From assembly GCA_012845835.1 (NCBI GenBank), contig JABAKD010000023.1:17352751-17416750 (forward strand): a stretch of 64,000 nt of DNA. Reading direction: 5' to 3'. Of the stretch, positions 1 to 10,868 are shown one piece after another. The translations under genes were made by a program, and so were the position numbers. Below the pieces are notes generated by a model. The model saw only the letters and a list, made by a program, of their open reading frames with translations, was not told the DNA's origin and did no database searches. Numbering within the stretch: the first letter of the stretch is position 1; every line of letters starts with the position of its first letter. The stretch is from Undaria pinnatifida. Its lineage: Eukaryota; Sar; Phaeophyceae; Laminariales; Alariaceae.

Positions 1-283
1 GTTGTGTTGTTGTTGTTGTGTGTTGCTGTTGTTGTCGTTGTTGTCGTGTTGATGTTGTTGTTTTTACCTTGTCGTTGATCTTGTCATTGTTGTTGTTGTC
101 TTTGTTGTATCTGTTGTCGGTTGTTGTTGCTCTGTTGTTTGTTGTTGTTGTTGCTTGTTGATGTTGTGTGTGTTGTGTCGTGGGTTGTTGTCTGTTTTTG
201 TGTTGTTGTTTGTTGTTGATGTTGTGGTTTTTGTTGTTTTGGTCTGTGGTTGTTATTCGTTTTTATTTTATCGTTTTTGTCGC

Positions 284-314
<31 letters not shown>

Positions 315-570
315 TTTGTTGTCGTTGTTGTTGTTGATGTTGTTATTGTGGTTGGTAATGTTTTTGTTGTTGTTTTTGTTGTGTTGATGTTGTTGATGTT
401 GTTGTTGTGGTTGTTGTTTTTGTGGTTGTAGTTGTTGTTTTTGTTGTTGTTGTTGCTGTTGTTGTTGTCTGTTTTGTCGCGGTTGTTGTTGATGTTGTTG
501 TCGTTGTTGCTGTTTTTGTTGTTGTGTTGTTGTTGTTGTTCTATTTGTTGTTGTTGTTGTTGTTTTTGCC
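1..570. repeat. GTT/TTG trinucleotide microsatellite
   Basis: About 570 bases made almost entirely of GTT, TTG and GTTGTC-type triplets. Plus-strand frames read as Leu/Val/Cys-rich and minus-strand frames as Asn/Gln/Thr-rich. These long open frames come from the composition and do not indicate genes. The repeat runs directly into the copia-like coding fragment that starts near 571 and is in frame with it. Confidence 0.95.
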
Positions 571-1285
571 GTGACCTTGGGCTCAGCTCCGCTGGCCCTT
601 CTCCTGCCGCCGAGAATGCGCCTGCGGACGACAGCCTTGCCTCGCCTGGAGGAGTCAGCCCTCTTGAGTCGGGTAACGGTGCACCTTCACCTGCCGCATC
701 ACCTTCCGGTCCTGCGTCGCCGCCTGGTACGTCGGGTACTGGTTCTGCTCCAGTTGGTGCTGCATCGCGGGGTCGTTCCGCGTGTGGGCGTGGTTCATCT
801 TGTGGTGGGCGTGACACCCGCGGTGGCTCTTCGCGTGGTGCATCTGCGCGGGGAGGGATCGCGACGCGTGGTGGACCTGGTTCGGTGAGTGGGCGTGGTT
901 CTCGTGGTGGTCGCGGCTCCATGTCAGTCCCTCCTGACACCAGGATTACCGGGGCGATATTGCGCGTGCCCAACCAGAAGACCCTCAGCGAGCTTCGTCG
1001 GCTTTCGTACGCGTTTCCCGCGATGGGGGAGTTTCCTAACGTCGCGCACATGGACGCCACATTGGGTTTCACGGAATACGCATACGCTGTAGGGGCAGTG
1101 CAACCAGACGTTCCTCGCACCATCCAGGAAGCACGGGCCTCACCGGACGCAGCGAAGTGGAACGCAGCTGCCGAACGCGAGATGAAAAGCCTCAACGACC
1201 GCAAGGTCTACAAACTCGTCCCGCGCTCAGCCGTCCCTCCGGGAAGGAAGCGCATCAAGCCCAAGTGGGCTGAGCGCGGGAGGCG
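571..1285 (+). pseudogene. pol: Ty1/copia pol fragment (linker and start of reverse transcriptase)
   Basis: The open frame 432-1445 becomes protein-like after the microsatellite. It first reads a Pro/Ser/Ala then Gly/Arg-rich stretch, typical of the variable linker between integrase and RT in copia polyproteins. It then reads the conserved RT entry: a Thr-x-x-Glu-Ala motif (RTIQEARASPDAAKWNAA, near 1117-1170), a Glu-x-x-x-Leu segment and KRIKPKW near 1250-1270, where copia RTs read an isoleucine followed by KWVFK. Homology stops right after this Trp and the remaining frame looks random. Protease, integrase, most of RT and RNase H are absent, so this is a truncated relic. It differs from the copia element at 44305-50521. 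Confidence 0.8.
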
Positions 1286-1880
1286 ATCATGCAGACGGTA
1301 TGTACGGAATACCCTACGTAATAATTTGGTAGTGCGGTTTACCGAAATTTTAACATATCTGTCTGTACCTCCTTTTCACATCATTATTGTCTCGCATATT
1401 CGATTTTACGCCTATGTTTTTTACCGTGCCGATGTGGGGCTCTGAGGTCGCCAACTCTAAGACAGAGATACATCTTACAAATACACCAAGCGAGGTGACG
1501 TGGGCATGCGATGTCACCACTATTGAACGCGAGGGTGACTTTACTTTGTTAAGCATATGCTACTGCGTTTGGTAGAGGTTGTCAGGCGATCATGCAAACG
1601 GCCGGAGGCACGACATACCCTGCGTAATAGGTTGGTGTTGTGGTCACCCGGAGTTTTTTTTTTTTTTTATCCTCCGGCGGATGGGGAATATAACGCTTTA
1701 GCTTACCACACTTCCACGTATTTTCATACGCGTCGTGTGTCGATTTAACTCAGCTGCTTTCGCAGCCCAACGCTAGCTGGCGCACCCTTCGGGTCTACCG
1801 CAGTTTTGACATATCTGTCAACTTGTTTTTCACATTGTTATTGTCTAGTGTACGATTACACGCCCTGTTTTCTCCCCACT
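1281..1880. repeat. Diverged internal duplication in non-coding DNA
   Basis: Block 1281-1420 (starting with GGCGATCATGCAGACGG and ending in a TTAACATATCTGTC... segment) recurs in diverged form. The first half reappears at about 1587-1655 and the second at about 1795-1875, with a roughly 140-bp insertion containing a T15 run between them. No coding potential is convincing here. 1881-2005 shows nothing recognisable. Confidence 0.55.
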
Positions 1881-2005
1881 GTCGTCGAAGATGTTGTGGT
1901 CCTGTACATGTCGCGGCCATGTCTGATGCTCTTGTTAGTGGTGCTCATGAAAACATGCCCTAACGCGCAGTAGATGATCGCTGAGTGGTGTTCCTTTCCT
2001 TTACA

Positions 2006-3489
2006 TCAAGCCTGGTAGTATATGTCAACGCAACCGCTTGCTTGAAAACGACAAATTGTACTATGATCGTTATAAACCCATACCCATTCTCCAGCACTAT
2101 ACTTATGGTATCTACTCCTTAATTCTTCAAGATGTTCGTCTGCGGCAGCATGTCTAGCCTTAATCAAGCAGTCTTCCTCCGTTACCAATTCGAAAGTCTT
2201 AATTTGCCCATCACGCATAAGTCCAAAGAAATCTAGCTGGTCTTGTTTGAGACCTTGATGACCCCTAACACTGCGTCCCTCCAATGTAGTCATAGGTAAC
2301 CTGGGATATTTGCCAATATGAACTTCGCTGGAAGATAACCCAGTACCTCTACTAACGTTATTATTGTGCGCTTCTACGGTGTGCATCAACATATCGTCCC
2401 AATTTTTATTGTCATCTGCAATCAAATACGACAACATCTGACACAGGGTATGCTTTAACATTTCAACCATGCAATTAGTCTGGGGGTGATACGAAATAGT
2501 GATTTCGTCATAGCCCCTAAAGTTTTAAAAACTGCCGTACTTGCGACTTATATTATGTACCTCGGTCTGATAAAAAGGTATGAGGACATCCCAATCTTGG
2601 TATATAGTCTAATCATCTACAATCTTAGCCGCACACCCTCTTCCTGTTTTCTCCTCTTTAGTAATAACGTATTATTTTTCATATCTACTAAATAAATCAA
2701 CCAACAACAAAACGTAAGTGTTACCACGCTCCGTTTTAGGTAAGGGTCCTAATAAGTCGAAAGCAACCATCTATCCGGTACGGCTGCAAAGGGGTAAATA
2801 AGCAAACGCCATCACACTGTCTTGCGCACAGCTTTTGTGGCCTGACATGTATAGCATCTACGTATCCGCCACTTTTTACTATCCGCCATACCAATCCACC
2901 AATAGTATCTCTGCAACATTCTAAGTGTCACCTTTTCTACCAAATTAACTGCGTCCTTGTAGGTACGATCCATAACCCATGGTCTTAATGACAAAGGGAC
3001 ATAAGTTCTAACTGGCTCTTCTCCTAATAAGCGCTCATACTGTCCTGGATTCCTGCCAACACGAGGTGCAGGTTCTATGGAAAGGCGTTTTACTAGGAGT
3101 TTCTGGGAGTCAGGAAGTTCCATATCATTTCCTTGTGCTGCTAACCTTCTTACCTCCAACTTATCTACTGAATATGGCATGTCTTCATCCGATATATCTG
3201 CAACCGCCATTTCAGCACGTAAAACTTCGATAACAATGCTAGAGGTCTCGTCTTTTCGTTGTGCAGTAGCCCGATCTTTTGCAGTTTTCTCGCATAATTT
3301 TCACCAAATTCTGTTGCTTCTAAACTATCCAATCTTCTTGTGGAACCTCTTCCATATTATATTTCCACTACCAGAGTTATCCGCGACTCCAACAATACTA
3401 ATTTCTTCGATGGAATCAATCACACCTACTCGTTGCATTTTTTCCATGCCTAACAGGAGTCTTCTCTCCTTAGTCAAACGACGCGCATG
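2006..3489 (-). pseudogene. pol: E0 integrase remnant
   Basis: Minus-strand translation gives a decayed integrase. The N-terminal zinc-binding region (about 2990-2840) keeps MLQRYYWWIGM and the CYTCQATKA knuckle, but the two His are lost. The catalytic core starts near 2770 with a VAFDLLGPLP motif followed by GNTYVLLLVDLFSR. Stops follow, and the end of the core is readable as SYHPQTNCMVEML (about 2500-2450), with Cys-Met where most elements have Gly-Gly/Gly-Val before the catalytic Glu. The C-terminal part (2470-2006) contains VHIGKYPRLP and VWVYNDHSTI, then stops. Homologous motifs occur in E1 and E2, so the lineages are related. At 3489 the frame is cut by the E1 LTR. Confidence 0.85.
3486..3489. 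repeat. Target-site duplication of E1 (CATG), left copy
   Basis: CATG directly precedes the E1 LTR start at 3490 and is repeated right after the other LTR at 15920-15923. Confidence 0.8.
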
Positions 3490-3758
3490 TGTAAAATTAA
3501 AGGTGGGGGACACAGAGTGCCCCCCGCAGGTCTGCCTATTGAGCAGGTCCTCGGAGAGTACTCACTTTCGTTCCTTCGTAGAGATGTAGCTTTATTCGTT
3601 TCCACCAGAGCCCGGGATAGCTTCTGAGATCGGAGGCACGTGCCTCCGATGTACTTCCTAACTTTCCCGAATATAAAACGCCAACCTTATCATACGAAAC
3701 GCATCCAAATGATCTCAAATTCGGATACCTACAGGCCTTTCGAGGCCGTATCTTAACA
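3490..3758 (-). repeat. E1 3' LTR
   Basis: 269 bp, ending TTAACA on the plus strand. It contains a GGGGGACAC/GTGCCCCC inverted motif near one end and a near-perfect 22-bp palindrome (ATCGGAGGCACGTGCCTCCG plus two bases) around 3625-3650. By hand it differs from the 5' LTR (15652-15919) by about nine substitutions and one single-base indel. Confidence 0.88.
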
Positions 3759-3772
3759 CTAGCCCACCCTGA
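3759..3772 (-). promoter_or_regulatory. E1 putative polypurine tract
   Basis: On the minus strand the bases just before the 3' LTR read AGGGTGGGCTAG. This purine-rich string sits where plus-strand priming would start. The same bases occupy the same place in E2 (31005-31016). Confidence 0.45.
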
Positions 3773-3968
3773 TGAGTCGCATATGCAGAAATATGGGAGA
3801 TTCGGGGAAACTCCGGTTCTACAAACTAGACCATGAGTCGAAGATGCGGCTCCTCAAAACCCACTCCCACACCTCTAACCGTCTGGCTATGGAGCCAGGA
3901 ACACGCGAAGAAAAGCAGTAGAGAGAAAAGCAGACCCTACAGCAAGGCAATAGTCACCCATCAAAAAC

Positions 3969-4065
3969 CTGCCGCATGCCGCCGGTGTGGCGGGGGGGGC
4001 AGAAAAGGCTCTAAAATCTGCCGCATGCCGCCGGTGTGGCGGGGGGGGCAGGAAAGGCTCTACGG
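3969..4065. repeat. 49-bp tandem repeat, two units, E1 3' tail
   Basis: CTGCCGCATGCCGCCGGTGT followed by a G-run and CAGAAAAGGCTCT occurs at 3969 and again at 4018. E2 has three units at 31215, 31263 and 31311. The rest of the 3' tail (3773-3968 and 4066-4614) shows no convincing coding region. Confidence 0.85.
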
Positions 4066-4614
4066 TAAACCAACCACAGAAAATGTTCCATGGCGAGGCG
4101 AATCCTCGTCGATATGGAGGGGAGCACAGGCGTTAACACAAGGGAGAAGTCATGCGCAAAACCTCCCGCGGGCCATCGGCAAGTCGGGGGGTTAGACGAG
4201 GAAACGACGAATACCCGGGATGGAAGGTGACAACACCTACAGCCCCGCTAGGGGAGGAAGTGTTTAGACGAAGAGAACAAATCAGAAAAAATACAACGCA
4301 CAAAATATAAAAGATGACACACAGACCCGTACACTGGTCGCCCCCCGGCTCTGGGCTGAGGGGGGCGTCGGCAGGGCGAAATTGAACAATGACGAAAAGG
4401 CGACAGCCCTGCGCCTCAGATAGCGGCGTTTTACCCAAACTCTGACCCGGCACAGAGCAGGGGGTTCGGCAGAACAGAAAGAAAATCAATGGAAGCACCG
4501 CCCCAAACTCCGACGAAGACTCTCAGGACACTACGAGCAACCCAAAGACAAAGACGCAAAACTCATAACTCAAAAAAAAAGAAGAACTATCGAGGAGCGG
4601 TGGTGGCTTGGAAG

Positions 4615-6924
4615 TCAACTTGCCACAGCCGAGCTTCGAGATTCGTCTACGTTACGTTGGATTCCCCGAGGAAACGCACTGGCGATGTGAACTTGCAAGC
4701 ACCAAGAACCTCGTACGGCTCCCGTCGAAGTCGTGTAGCGCGCCGGGGGAAGAGGAAGTTTAATCGGTCCCGGGTCGTCCAGAAAGCGGACCAGGTATAC
4801 CTTGTCCTCGGTAGTGCTCGCGCTGATTTTTCCAAGCCACCATAACCCATCGTCTCCCTTGTACCAAAAGTGAGCTCCCTTAGGGAGTACTGTGTCGTGG
4901 TAGCGACGGAGCCAATCGGCGCGGGGAACACAGGCGTAGCCCGACGCTAGGAAACGTTCCCCGTTGTTGCGGGAGAGCTCACGCTGTGCCGCTCCGATCC
5001 GCATTCGGCGGTAGAGGCGGGTGGTTTGGCAGTACTGGTCCGGGGTTCTGGCCCAATAACGCAAGATGTGGGAGCGGGAGAGGTGAAGGTCCGTTTCCCG
5101 CTCCCAGGACGGTTCGGAGAGTCCCGCCCAATGCGTCTTGTATAGCACCGCGATGACGCCACCTCGCCCCCGTACCGACTGATGACCAGTGATCTGCTCC
5201 ACCTCCAGCCGTTGGAGAGGAGTCGAAACGTCGTCTTGAGTGACGTGATACGGCGGGGACTTCTTGGAAAACTTGTTGAGCACGTACTGTGTCAGCCCCG
5301 CCGGTAGGTATTGGGCATGTCCCCGCTGTCGTGGGGGTTGGCACAGGGTTTGCAGCGCTCGATGGCCACACGCCGACGAGCGTCCGAACCGGGCAGGTCG
5401 GAAGCGAGATCCAAATAGAGGAGGTTGCTCCCGAGCGGCGAGCCGTCCGGGTTCTCGGCGGCGGAGCACGGACCGACGGCCAGGACCTTGTATGGGCCCG
5501 TCCAGTTAAGCGCGAGTTTGGCCTTGAGTACCTTGGCGTCGGTGTTCGCCTTCACACCCTGGCGGATGTTAGAGGCATAATTTTATACCCATGCCCAACC
5601 ACCCACAGTGAAGTTAGGTGCTGGACGCAGCGCGTCGGCGAGGGCGGAGTTTCTGCGGTTAACGCGGGAAACGGTGAGGGCGTGGTGTGCGCGGACAATG
5701 TCATTCGCGCGCTTTTGCTGGTCGGTGGCCAAATCGCAATAGGCCAGGTGGTCACGGGCCAGACTCTGGTGTCCCACGACACCTGTGGGGTCGAAAACCG
5801 TCAGGGGGAGCTGTGGGAGTCTGCCCATGTGGACCTCGTTGGGCGCCAAACCCGTCCCCGCGCTGACAGAGTTGTTGTAAGCGAATTCTACGTGGGGCAG
5901 ATGCAAGTCCCAATCGTCTTGTCGCTCGTTGATGACCATAGCCAGCATTTGTGCCATAGTGTGACTTAACCGCTCAACGCCCCCGTTACAGTTGGGATGA
6001 TAGGAGCTTGTAGCAAGCTTGTGTACACCCAACAGCTGATATACAGCTTGCGAAAGCTTGGAGCACAACTGCAGTCCGTTGTCCGAGAGTATGGTGCGCG
6101 GGCACCCCCACAAGGGGATGTATTGGTTCACCAGGATATTGGCTGTACCCTCCGCGGTGAACTCACCGCAGTGACGGGGAACATGTCGGCCCGACGACTG
6201 AAGCAATCGGTGAACAGCAGGTTGTAGGTGTTGTGTGACCGGAAGGGGGCCGAAGTAGTCAACACTGACGGCGATAACTGGACCTTCCGGCAGAGGCATT
6301 GTGATGATGGGCCAGCGGACAGTCAGCCGTGGGGTTTTCCGCGCTTGGCACTTCAAGCAGTGGCGAAGCCACCACCGGGTGCACACACTCATGCCAATGC
6401 ACCAATAAGAACGCCCCAGCATGCGCAACCTGCGCGTGGTGCCAAGGTGACAAGAGGCCGTCGAGTGACAAGCTTGCATGATCCAAGGGCGCATGAGCAG
6501 GGGAACGTAGATGCGAACTGGCTCGTCGTTTAGAAAGCAAGCAGCTCGCCCCACAGAGTTCGGTTTGTCAGAGCTTGTTGGTGGCAGTGTCGGGTTACGG
6601 ACGAGTAGGATAATGTCGTCGTCGGTTGTATGTAGTCGACCCTTATCCGCCAACTCCTTGGTCTGAGAGGGAGGGACGCTTGTGCGAGAGGTAGCACGCT
6701 AAAACGTCGGGCGGCAGGACCGATGGCCGGCCGATAGAAACGTAACGCATCATGGCGTGGCACGTCGGCTCAGCGTGCTGCTCTCGCTTCCAATCGTCAT
6801 GTGAATAACGCGCGACGGAATTAGCGAAACGCAATTCAGCAGCGTTGCCGAGGGCGTCCGGCCTTATATATGCGGTCGGCGTGCCACCAGGAGAAGGCGT
6901 GAGCCGTAAGAGAAGAGTTCCCAT
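4615..6924 (-). pseudogene. pol: E1 integrase with chromodomain and Tudor-like C-terminus (broken)
   Basis: Minus-strand frames 6924-6643, 6653-5583, 5555-5292 and 5469-4615 form one protein split by frameshifts. Order: a linker with DWKREQHAEPTC and LPPD motifs; an HHCC zinc-binding domain (ACHSTASCHLG ... HCLKCQARK); a DDE core with SVDYFGPLP, ILSDNGLQ and GGVERL; a C-terminal segment with AYNNSVSAGTGL and GWAWV; a chromodomain (THWAGLSEPSWERE ... HILRYWAR, about 5125-5030); then GAHFWYKGDDGLWWLGKIS and VYLVRFLDDPGPIKLP, which resemble a Tudor/Agenet barrel. Relative to E2 the segment after FGPLPVT is frameshifted and shortened, so the core is damaged. The chromodomain reading rests on motif shape, the Tudor-like reading is inference. 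Confidence 0.85.
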
Positions 6925-8035
6925 ATAGGCTCTGCGTGATCACGGTCTGACGGTAGTGGCACCGTGCGGACCGGCGAGTCGACAAGAGCAGGGGTCGCGG
7001 CGGCGACGGGGTCGGCTGCGGCCGTGGAACTCGCGACGGGGTTGTACTTCGTCCGGAAGATGGCCGACGGGCCCCGCCGGGCCCGAATCCATAATCTACA
7101 GCGGGGGTGCATCACCCGTTGTTGTCGCTGTTCGTCGGCGCGTCGTCGACGACGGAGGGGCTGGAATGCCAAGAAAGGCGGAGACGGACACAGTCGAACC
7201 GGCCGTCGCGGCGGGGGCCGTCTCCTTTAAATAAGGCTGGGATAGATAAGTCGGCTGTGCGATGGGCGTCGCTGCAGCCAGGGCTTCTGCGGAGGCCGTG
7301 CCGCCCTCGATGGGTGTGGCAAAAACAGAAGCGAAAACGGTGTCAGCGGCCTGTGAAATCGACCCGCGGCCGGTACAGCCTTCGGATGTGGCGACGGAGG
7401 CAGAAACACGAGCGACGAATCTCCCCGGGGAATCAGAAAGGCCGTCAATCCTTATACGTGGCTCGTGTGTGCGAAAATCGTGAAACGCGGTAGAGGTGAT
7501 AGGGAGCCCACCCAAGGCAGCATGTTCAGTGCGGGGCACGAGCCCACCCAAGACAGTGCTTTCGGCGAGGGGTTCGAGTCCACCCAAAGCAGTGCTTTCG
7601 GTGTGGGGCACGAGCCCACCCAAGACAGTGCTTTTGGCGAGGGGCGCGAGTCCACCTGAACCGACTCCTGGGATCGGCGAGGAGGGAGCGCGCAGCCCGC
7701 GGGTCCGTAGGAGGTGGGTACCACTATCTCCAACGGGGTTGGGGCTTGTCAACCCCACGAGGTTGAATTAATTCAAGCCACGGCGGTCGTATTCCGTAGC
7801 AGTCTCTGGAAAACGGGTCGGAAAAATCGGCGATGCCCTTGGCGCTGCCTTTGCGGTACTCGAGTGTGCAATCGAACGCGGTGACGAACTCAAGCTACCG
7901 CTGGACTTGTGCATTGAGGGTCCCCACTTTGCCAGTGCTCTCCTGTGTCTTGTGGCCGGAGGATATGCGGAACTTTGTTCTCCACAGAACCCACGGAGGT
8001 GTTTGGTAGCTCAAACAATGCTGCTGGGGGTCAAA
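6925..8035 (-). other. E1 Ala/Ser/Pro-rich region between NADAR and integrase
   Basis: This 1.1-kb stretch lies where a gypsy element would carry RT and RNase H. The minus-strand frame 7758-7096 is a biased Ala/Ser/Thr/Pro-rich sequence with a 12-residue repeat and no FxxD, YxDD or RNase H motif. The corresponding E2 region (about 34180-35400) has the same character. A frame near 8160-8040 reads EYGPCFVKGTVTLDDVSF, which I cannot assign. Confidence 0.6.
7502..7650 (-). repeat. 36-bp tandem repeat (12-residue repeat), E1
   Basis: About four units of a 36-bp repeat containing CCCACCCAAGACAGTGCTTT. On the minus strand each unit reads 12 codons (LGGLVPHTESTA and variants) and the frame stays open. 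E2 has the same block at about 34832-34970. Confidence 0.8.
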
Positions 8036-8372
8036 TCTAGATAGGAGTCCAGTGCCTCTCCGAGTCGAGCGTTGCTCGATTGATATACGCGTTTTTCATA
8101 GTGAACGAAACGTCGTCCAGCGTCACAGTACCCTTGACGAAACAGGGGCCGTATTCTGACAGCGCAAAGTCAGGGGCGACGCCAGAAGCTATCTCCAAAC
8201 CTTGACGGCTTTTTATTGGCCAACGCGCCCGAGAAATAGGTCGGATGGCCGAAGGGGAAGCTTTGCGAGCGCTGGCCGCTGTGAACGGTCCGGTTGCGGC
8301 GCGGACGAGATTTCTTGGTTGTTGCACTCGCAGTGCAGGTGCGGAACCGACTAGGGGAGGCCGGGTGCGCCG

Positions 8373-8924
8373 ACCCCGTCTCATTGTCGCAAATAGCTTC
8401 GCGAACGGCAGAAAGTGCCTCACCGAGCAAGTTTTTCCTCTCCCCTGGCATGGGTTGTTGGCCCTGAGACCATCCGCCCGGAGGCCAATGCCTCACACTG
8501 GGTTCAGAGGGCTGGATTCAGCCAGAAGCTTGTTGTCAGAGCTCAAAAGGTGATTTTCTTATGGCTGGATTCTGCGTGAATTTGGCGTAAGTGCCAGGTG
8601 ACACGGCGTTTTGCTTCTCCTTGTCCCCAACAGCGGAGTCAAAGTTGCGCACGCCTCGACCGATGCGTTTGCGTTGCTTGGACGAGGCGACGACATAATG
8701 AGCCCCACTGCTCGATGATCTTGCGAAAACTTGGTATTTGCGGCCATCATGTACTTCTCCGCGCAAGAATATGGTACGTCGTCCACGGCAAACGACGAAG
8801 GGGACCACGGTGGAAAATAGGATGGGGGTTGCCAGAATAACACCACTTTGGCTGTGGAGTATTCGAGAGAAGGGTCAAAAGCCGTGTTAGAATTTGGGCC
8901 TACAATGTCCCCGTTCAGGAACAC
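8373..8924 (-). pseudogene. E1 NADAR (YbiA-like) domain, broken copy
   Basis: NADAR enzymes are N-glycosidases acting on riboflavin intermediates or, in DarT-NADAR systems, removing ADP-ribose from guanine in DNA. The minus-strand frame from 8924 reads KVVLFWQ, FAVDDVPYSCAEKYMMA and HRAVGLIMSSPRPS. A frameshift near 8700 moves to RKRIGRGVRNFDSAVG and YAKFTQNPAIRK; further shifts lead to DNKLLAESSPLNPV, GIGLRA and KNLLGEALSAVREAI. These are the family's blocks in the right order: the FW start, the S/C-A-E-x-Y-M-M-A active-site helix, the IGR/VRNFD block, the WGIGL block and the NLLGxALxxVR helix. The Trp of WGIG is a TGA stop at 8493-8495 (TGG in E2). It lies between the ~230-bp repeats and the Ala-rich region. 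Function in the element is unknown. Confidence 0.85.
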
Positions 8925-9515
8925 CAGGCCTCGGGAGCACGACGTGAATCCGAACCCGTGGTATCTCGCCTCGGGTCTTTCTTCGCTCGTTGGCGGAAAA
9001 GCGCGAGAATACGCTCTACCTGCGCCCGAAAAATGGCAAAAACCGACGGTGCAAACCCGTCGGTAGCCTCGTTGGACATTTGTGGGTCTGCAATGTCCCC
9101 TTCTGGGAACACCAGTCCTCGGCTATTTGGGCCTGTAATGTCCCCTTCCGGGAGCACCAGGCCTCGGGAGCAACATGCGAGTCCGAACCTGGGGTTTCTC
9201 GCCTCGGGTCCTCCTCACTCGCTGGCGGAAACTCGTAAGAAGCCGCCCTCATTACACCCGAAAAAGAGTCCAACACCGACGGTGCCAACCCGTCGGTAGC
9301 CTCGTTGGGCATTTGGGTTTAAAATGTCCCCGTCTGGGAACACCAGTCCTCGGCTCTTTGGGCCTGTAGTGTCCCCCTCAGGAACACCAGGCCTCGGGAG
9401 CACAACGCGAGTCCGAACCCACGGTTTCTCGCGTCGTGGCCTCTTCGTTTTTTGGCGTATAATCGCAAGAAAACTGCTCTAACTGCGCCCGAAGGGGCAG
9501 GGGCTCTGAGCTATT
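8895..9515 (-). repeat. ~230-bp tandem repeat upstream of NADAR, E1
   Basis: Three partly diverged units, with anchors (GGGAACACCAGGCCTCGGGA-type) near 8909, 9139 and 9371 and a half-unit variant (CACCAGTCCTCGG) at 9099 and 9330. On the minus strand the repeats read GLVFPEGDITGPNSR-type peptides, and the NADAR frame begins with the same GDI...PNS motif. The NADAR protein may therefore have carried a repeat-built N-terminal arm. E2 matches at about 36225-36845. Confidence 0.8.
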
Positions 9516-10868
9516 TCTGCTTGACGAGAGGCGCGATTCTTCCGTAAATTTACGGGAATAGCGTCCAGCTGATCAGCATGGAGGCCGTGGAGTCACCACT
9601 GGCCCGTTGCGCAGTATCGGATCTTCTTCCTGTGTCACTGGGGCAGACGTAGCCTGAAACACGAGGGTTAGCGTATTAAAAGACGAAGCAGGGTCCGTAG
9701 ACCCTGTGGGCGTCTTCTGGAGCGGGGCTCGGGCAAAGCAATAATATTTTTACCCGAGGAGGCTCTCTTCCGTTATGTCTCTTGGAGAAGGGAGACGAGG
9801 TAGCTAATCTTGTCGACTCCTCCTTGATGGAAAGAAAGGACAGAGCGCCCGCTGTTATCGCGAGCAAACACCGGATCGAGCCTCGCAAAAGATCTCGGTG
9901 TTTTAGTGTTGGCCTTCCCACACCTCAAATCGACCGCCACCTCGTGGTCAGAAAAAATGTTTCGAGGGTCGACCGTCCCACACCTCAAACCGACCGCCAC
10001 CGCCTGGTCAGGGAGAGGGGGGGATGAACACATACGCGTAAAAAGGCGACGCGCCGTCGCCGCAGCTATATTGTTGCGCGGCGCGTGCCTGGGGGGGAAT
10101 CGCGCAAAGCGCAGGCTCCCGTGCCATGGTTGATGGGGGCGGCGTTTGGAGCGCGTACCCCCATTGCTGAGTTTATGCCGCGGCTGTGGGGTACCGCGCC
10201 GGAAGCGCGGTTCCCGTTGCCGAACTCAGACCATGGCCGAGGGGAACGTCGCTGAAAGCGCGCGTTCTCGCCGTCAAAAAAGAAAGAAAAGAAAAAAAAA
10301 TAACCTGGCTGGAGGAAACCACGCTTGAAGCGCTAGTTTGCTAGTTTCCGCCGCCGGTACTACGCCGTAAGAATCGTCCGCAGACGGCGTAGGAGCCCTT
10401 GGGCTCTTGACAGGCAATCTGTGCTGCGTTACTGGACAGGCTAGCAACAGAACACGAGCATCTTCTGAAACCAAAATAGGTACCCCCCGACAGTGTTGTC
10501 GACGGTGCCGTACCGCCGTCGAGCTGTCGATTGCCGTTACGGAAAAACCTTGGCGCCCAAATATATTTTCGCCCGGGTTGTGGGCGGCTCCAAAGCGCAT
10601 TCGAGGAGCAGGAGCGGGGGCAGAAGAGGCGGGCGAGCGCAGGATACCACCATGGTGATCCGACGTGTATGTGGTATCGTTGTGACAGTTTACCTGGCCC
10701 TGATCCTGAAAGATGGCGACGATGTTTCTTGTGGTTGTTCGGGCGAGAAGATTGGTCGTCTCGGCGGTAGCAGACCATGCGTGTGTGTCAACGTCGGTGA
10801 GCGTCATCGTCGCCAAGTTGGCCAAGTTCAGGGTTCAAGCAGCCACTCGCACTAATGAAAGGATGCCT
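9516..10868 (-). other. E1 uncharacterised segment between gag zinc knuckle and repeats
   Basis: Minus-strand frames (10825-10274 and others) are Ser/Thr/Pro/Arg-rich and shifted against one another. A protease would be expected here. The best hint is an LDQGQVN/QDQGQVN string near 10710 (E2 about 38020), a poor match to the Asp-Ser/Thr-Gly motif of retropepsins. I do not assign it. The E2 counterpart is 36846-38189. Confidence 0.35.

Noticed and set aside
155-1445. Long Leu/Val/Cys-rich and Asn/Gln-rich open frames over the first 600 bp
   Set aside because: They are translations of the GTT microsatellite. Only the part after 571 has protein homology.
9516-10868. Retropepsin in the E1/E2 post-gag segment
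   Set aside because: The only hint is a (L/Q)DQGQVN string. The flanking protease motifs are missing and the frame differs from the likely gag frame.
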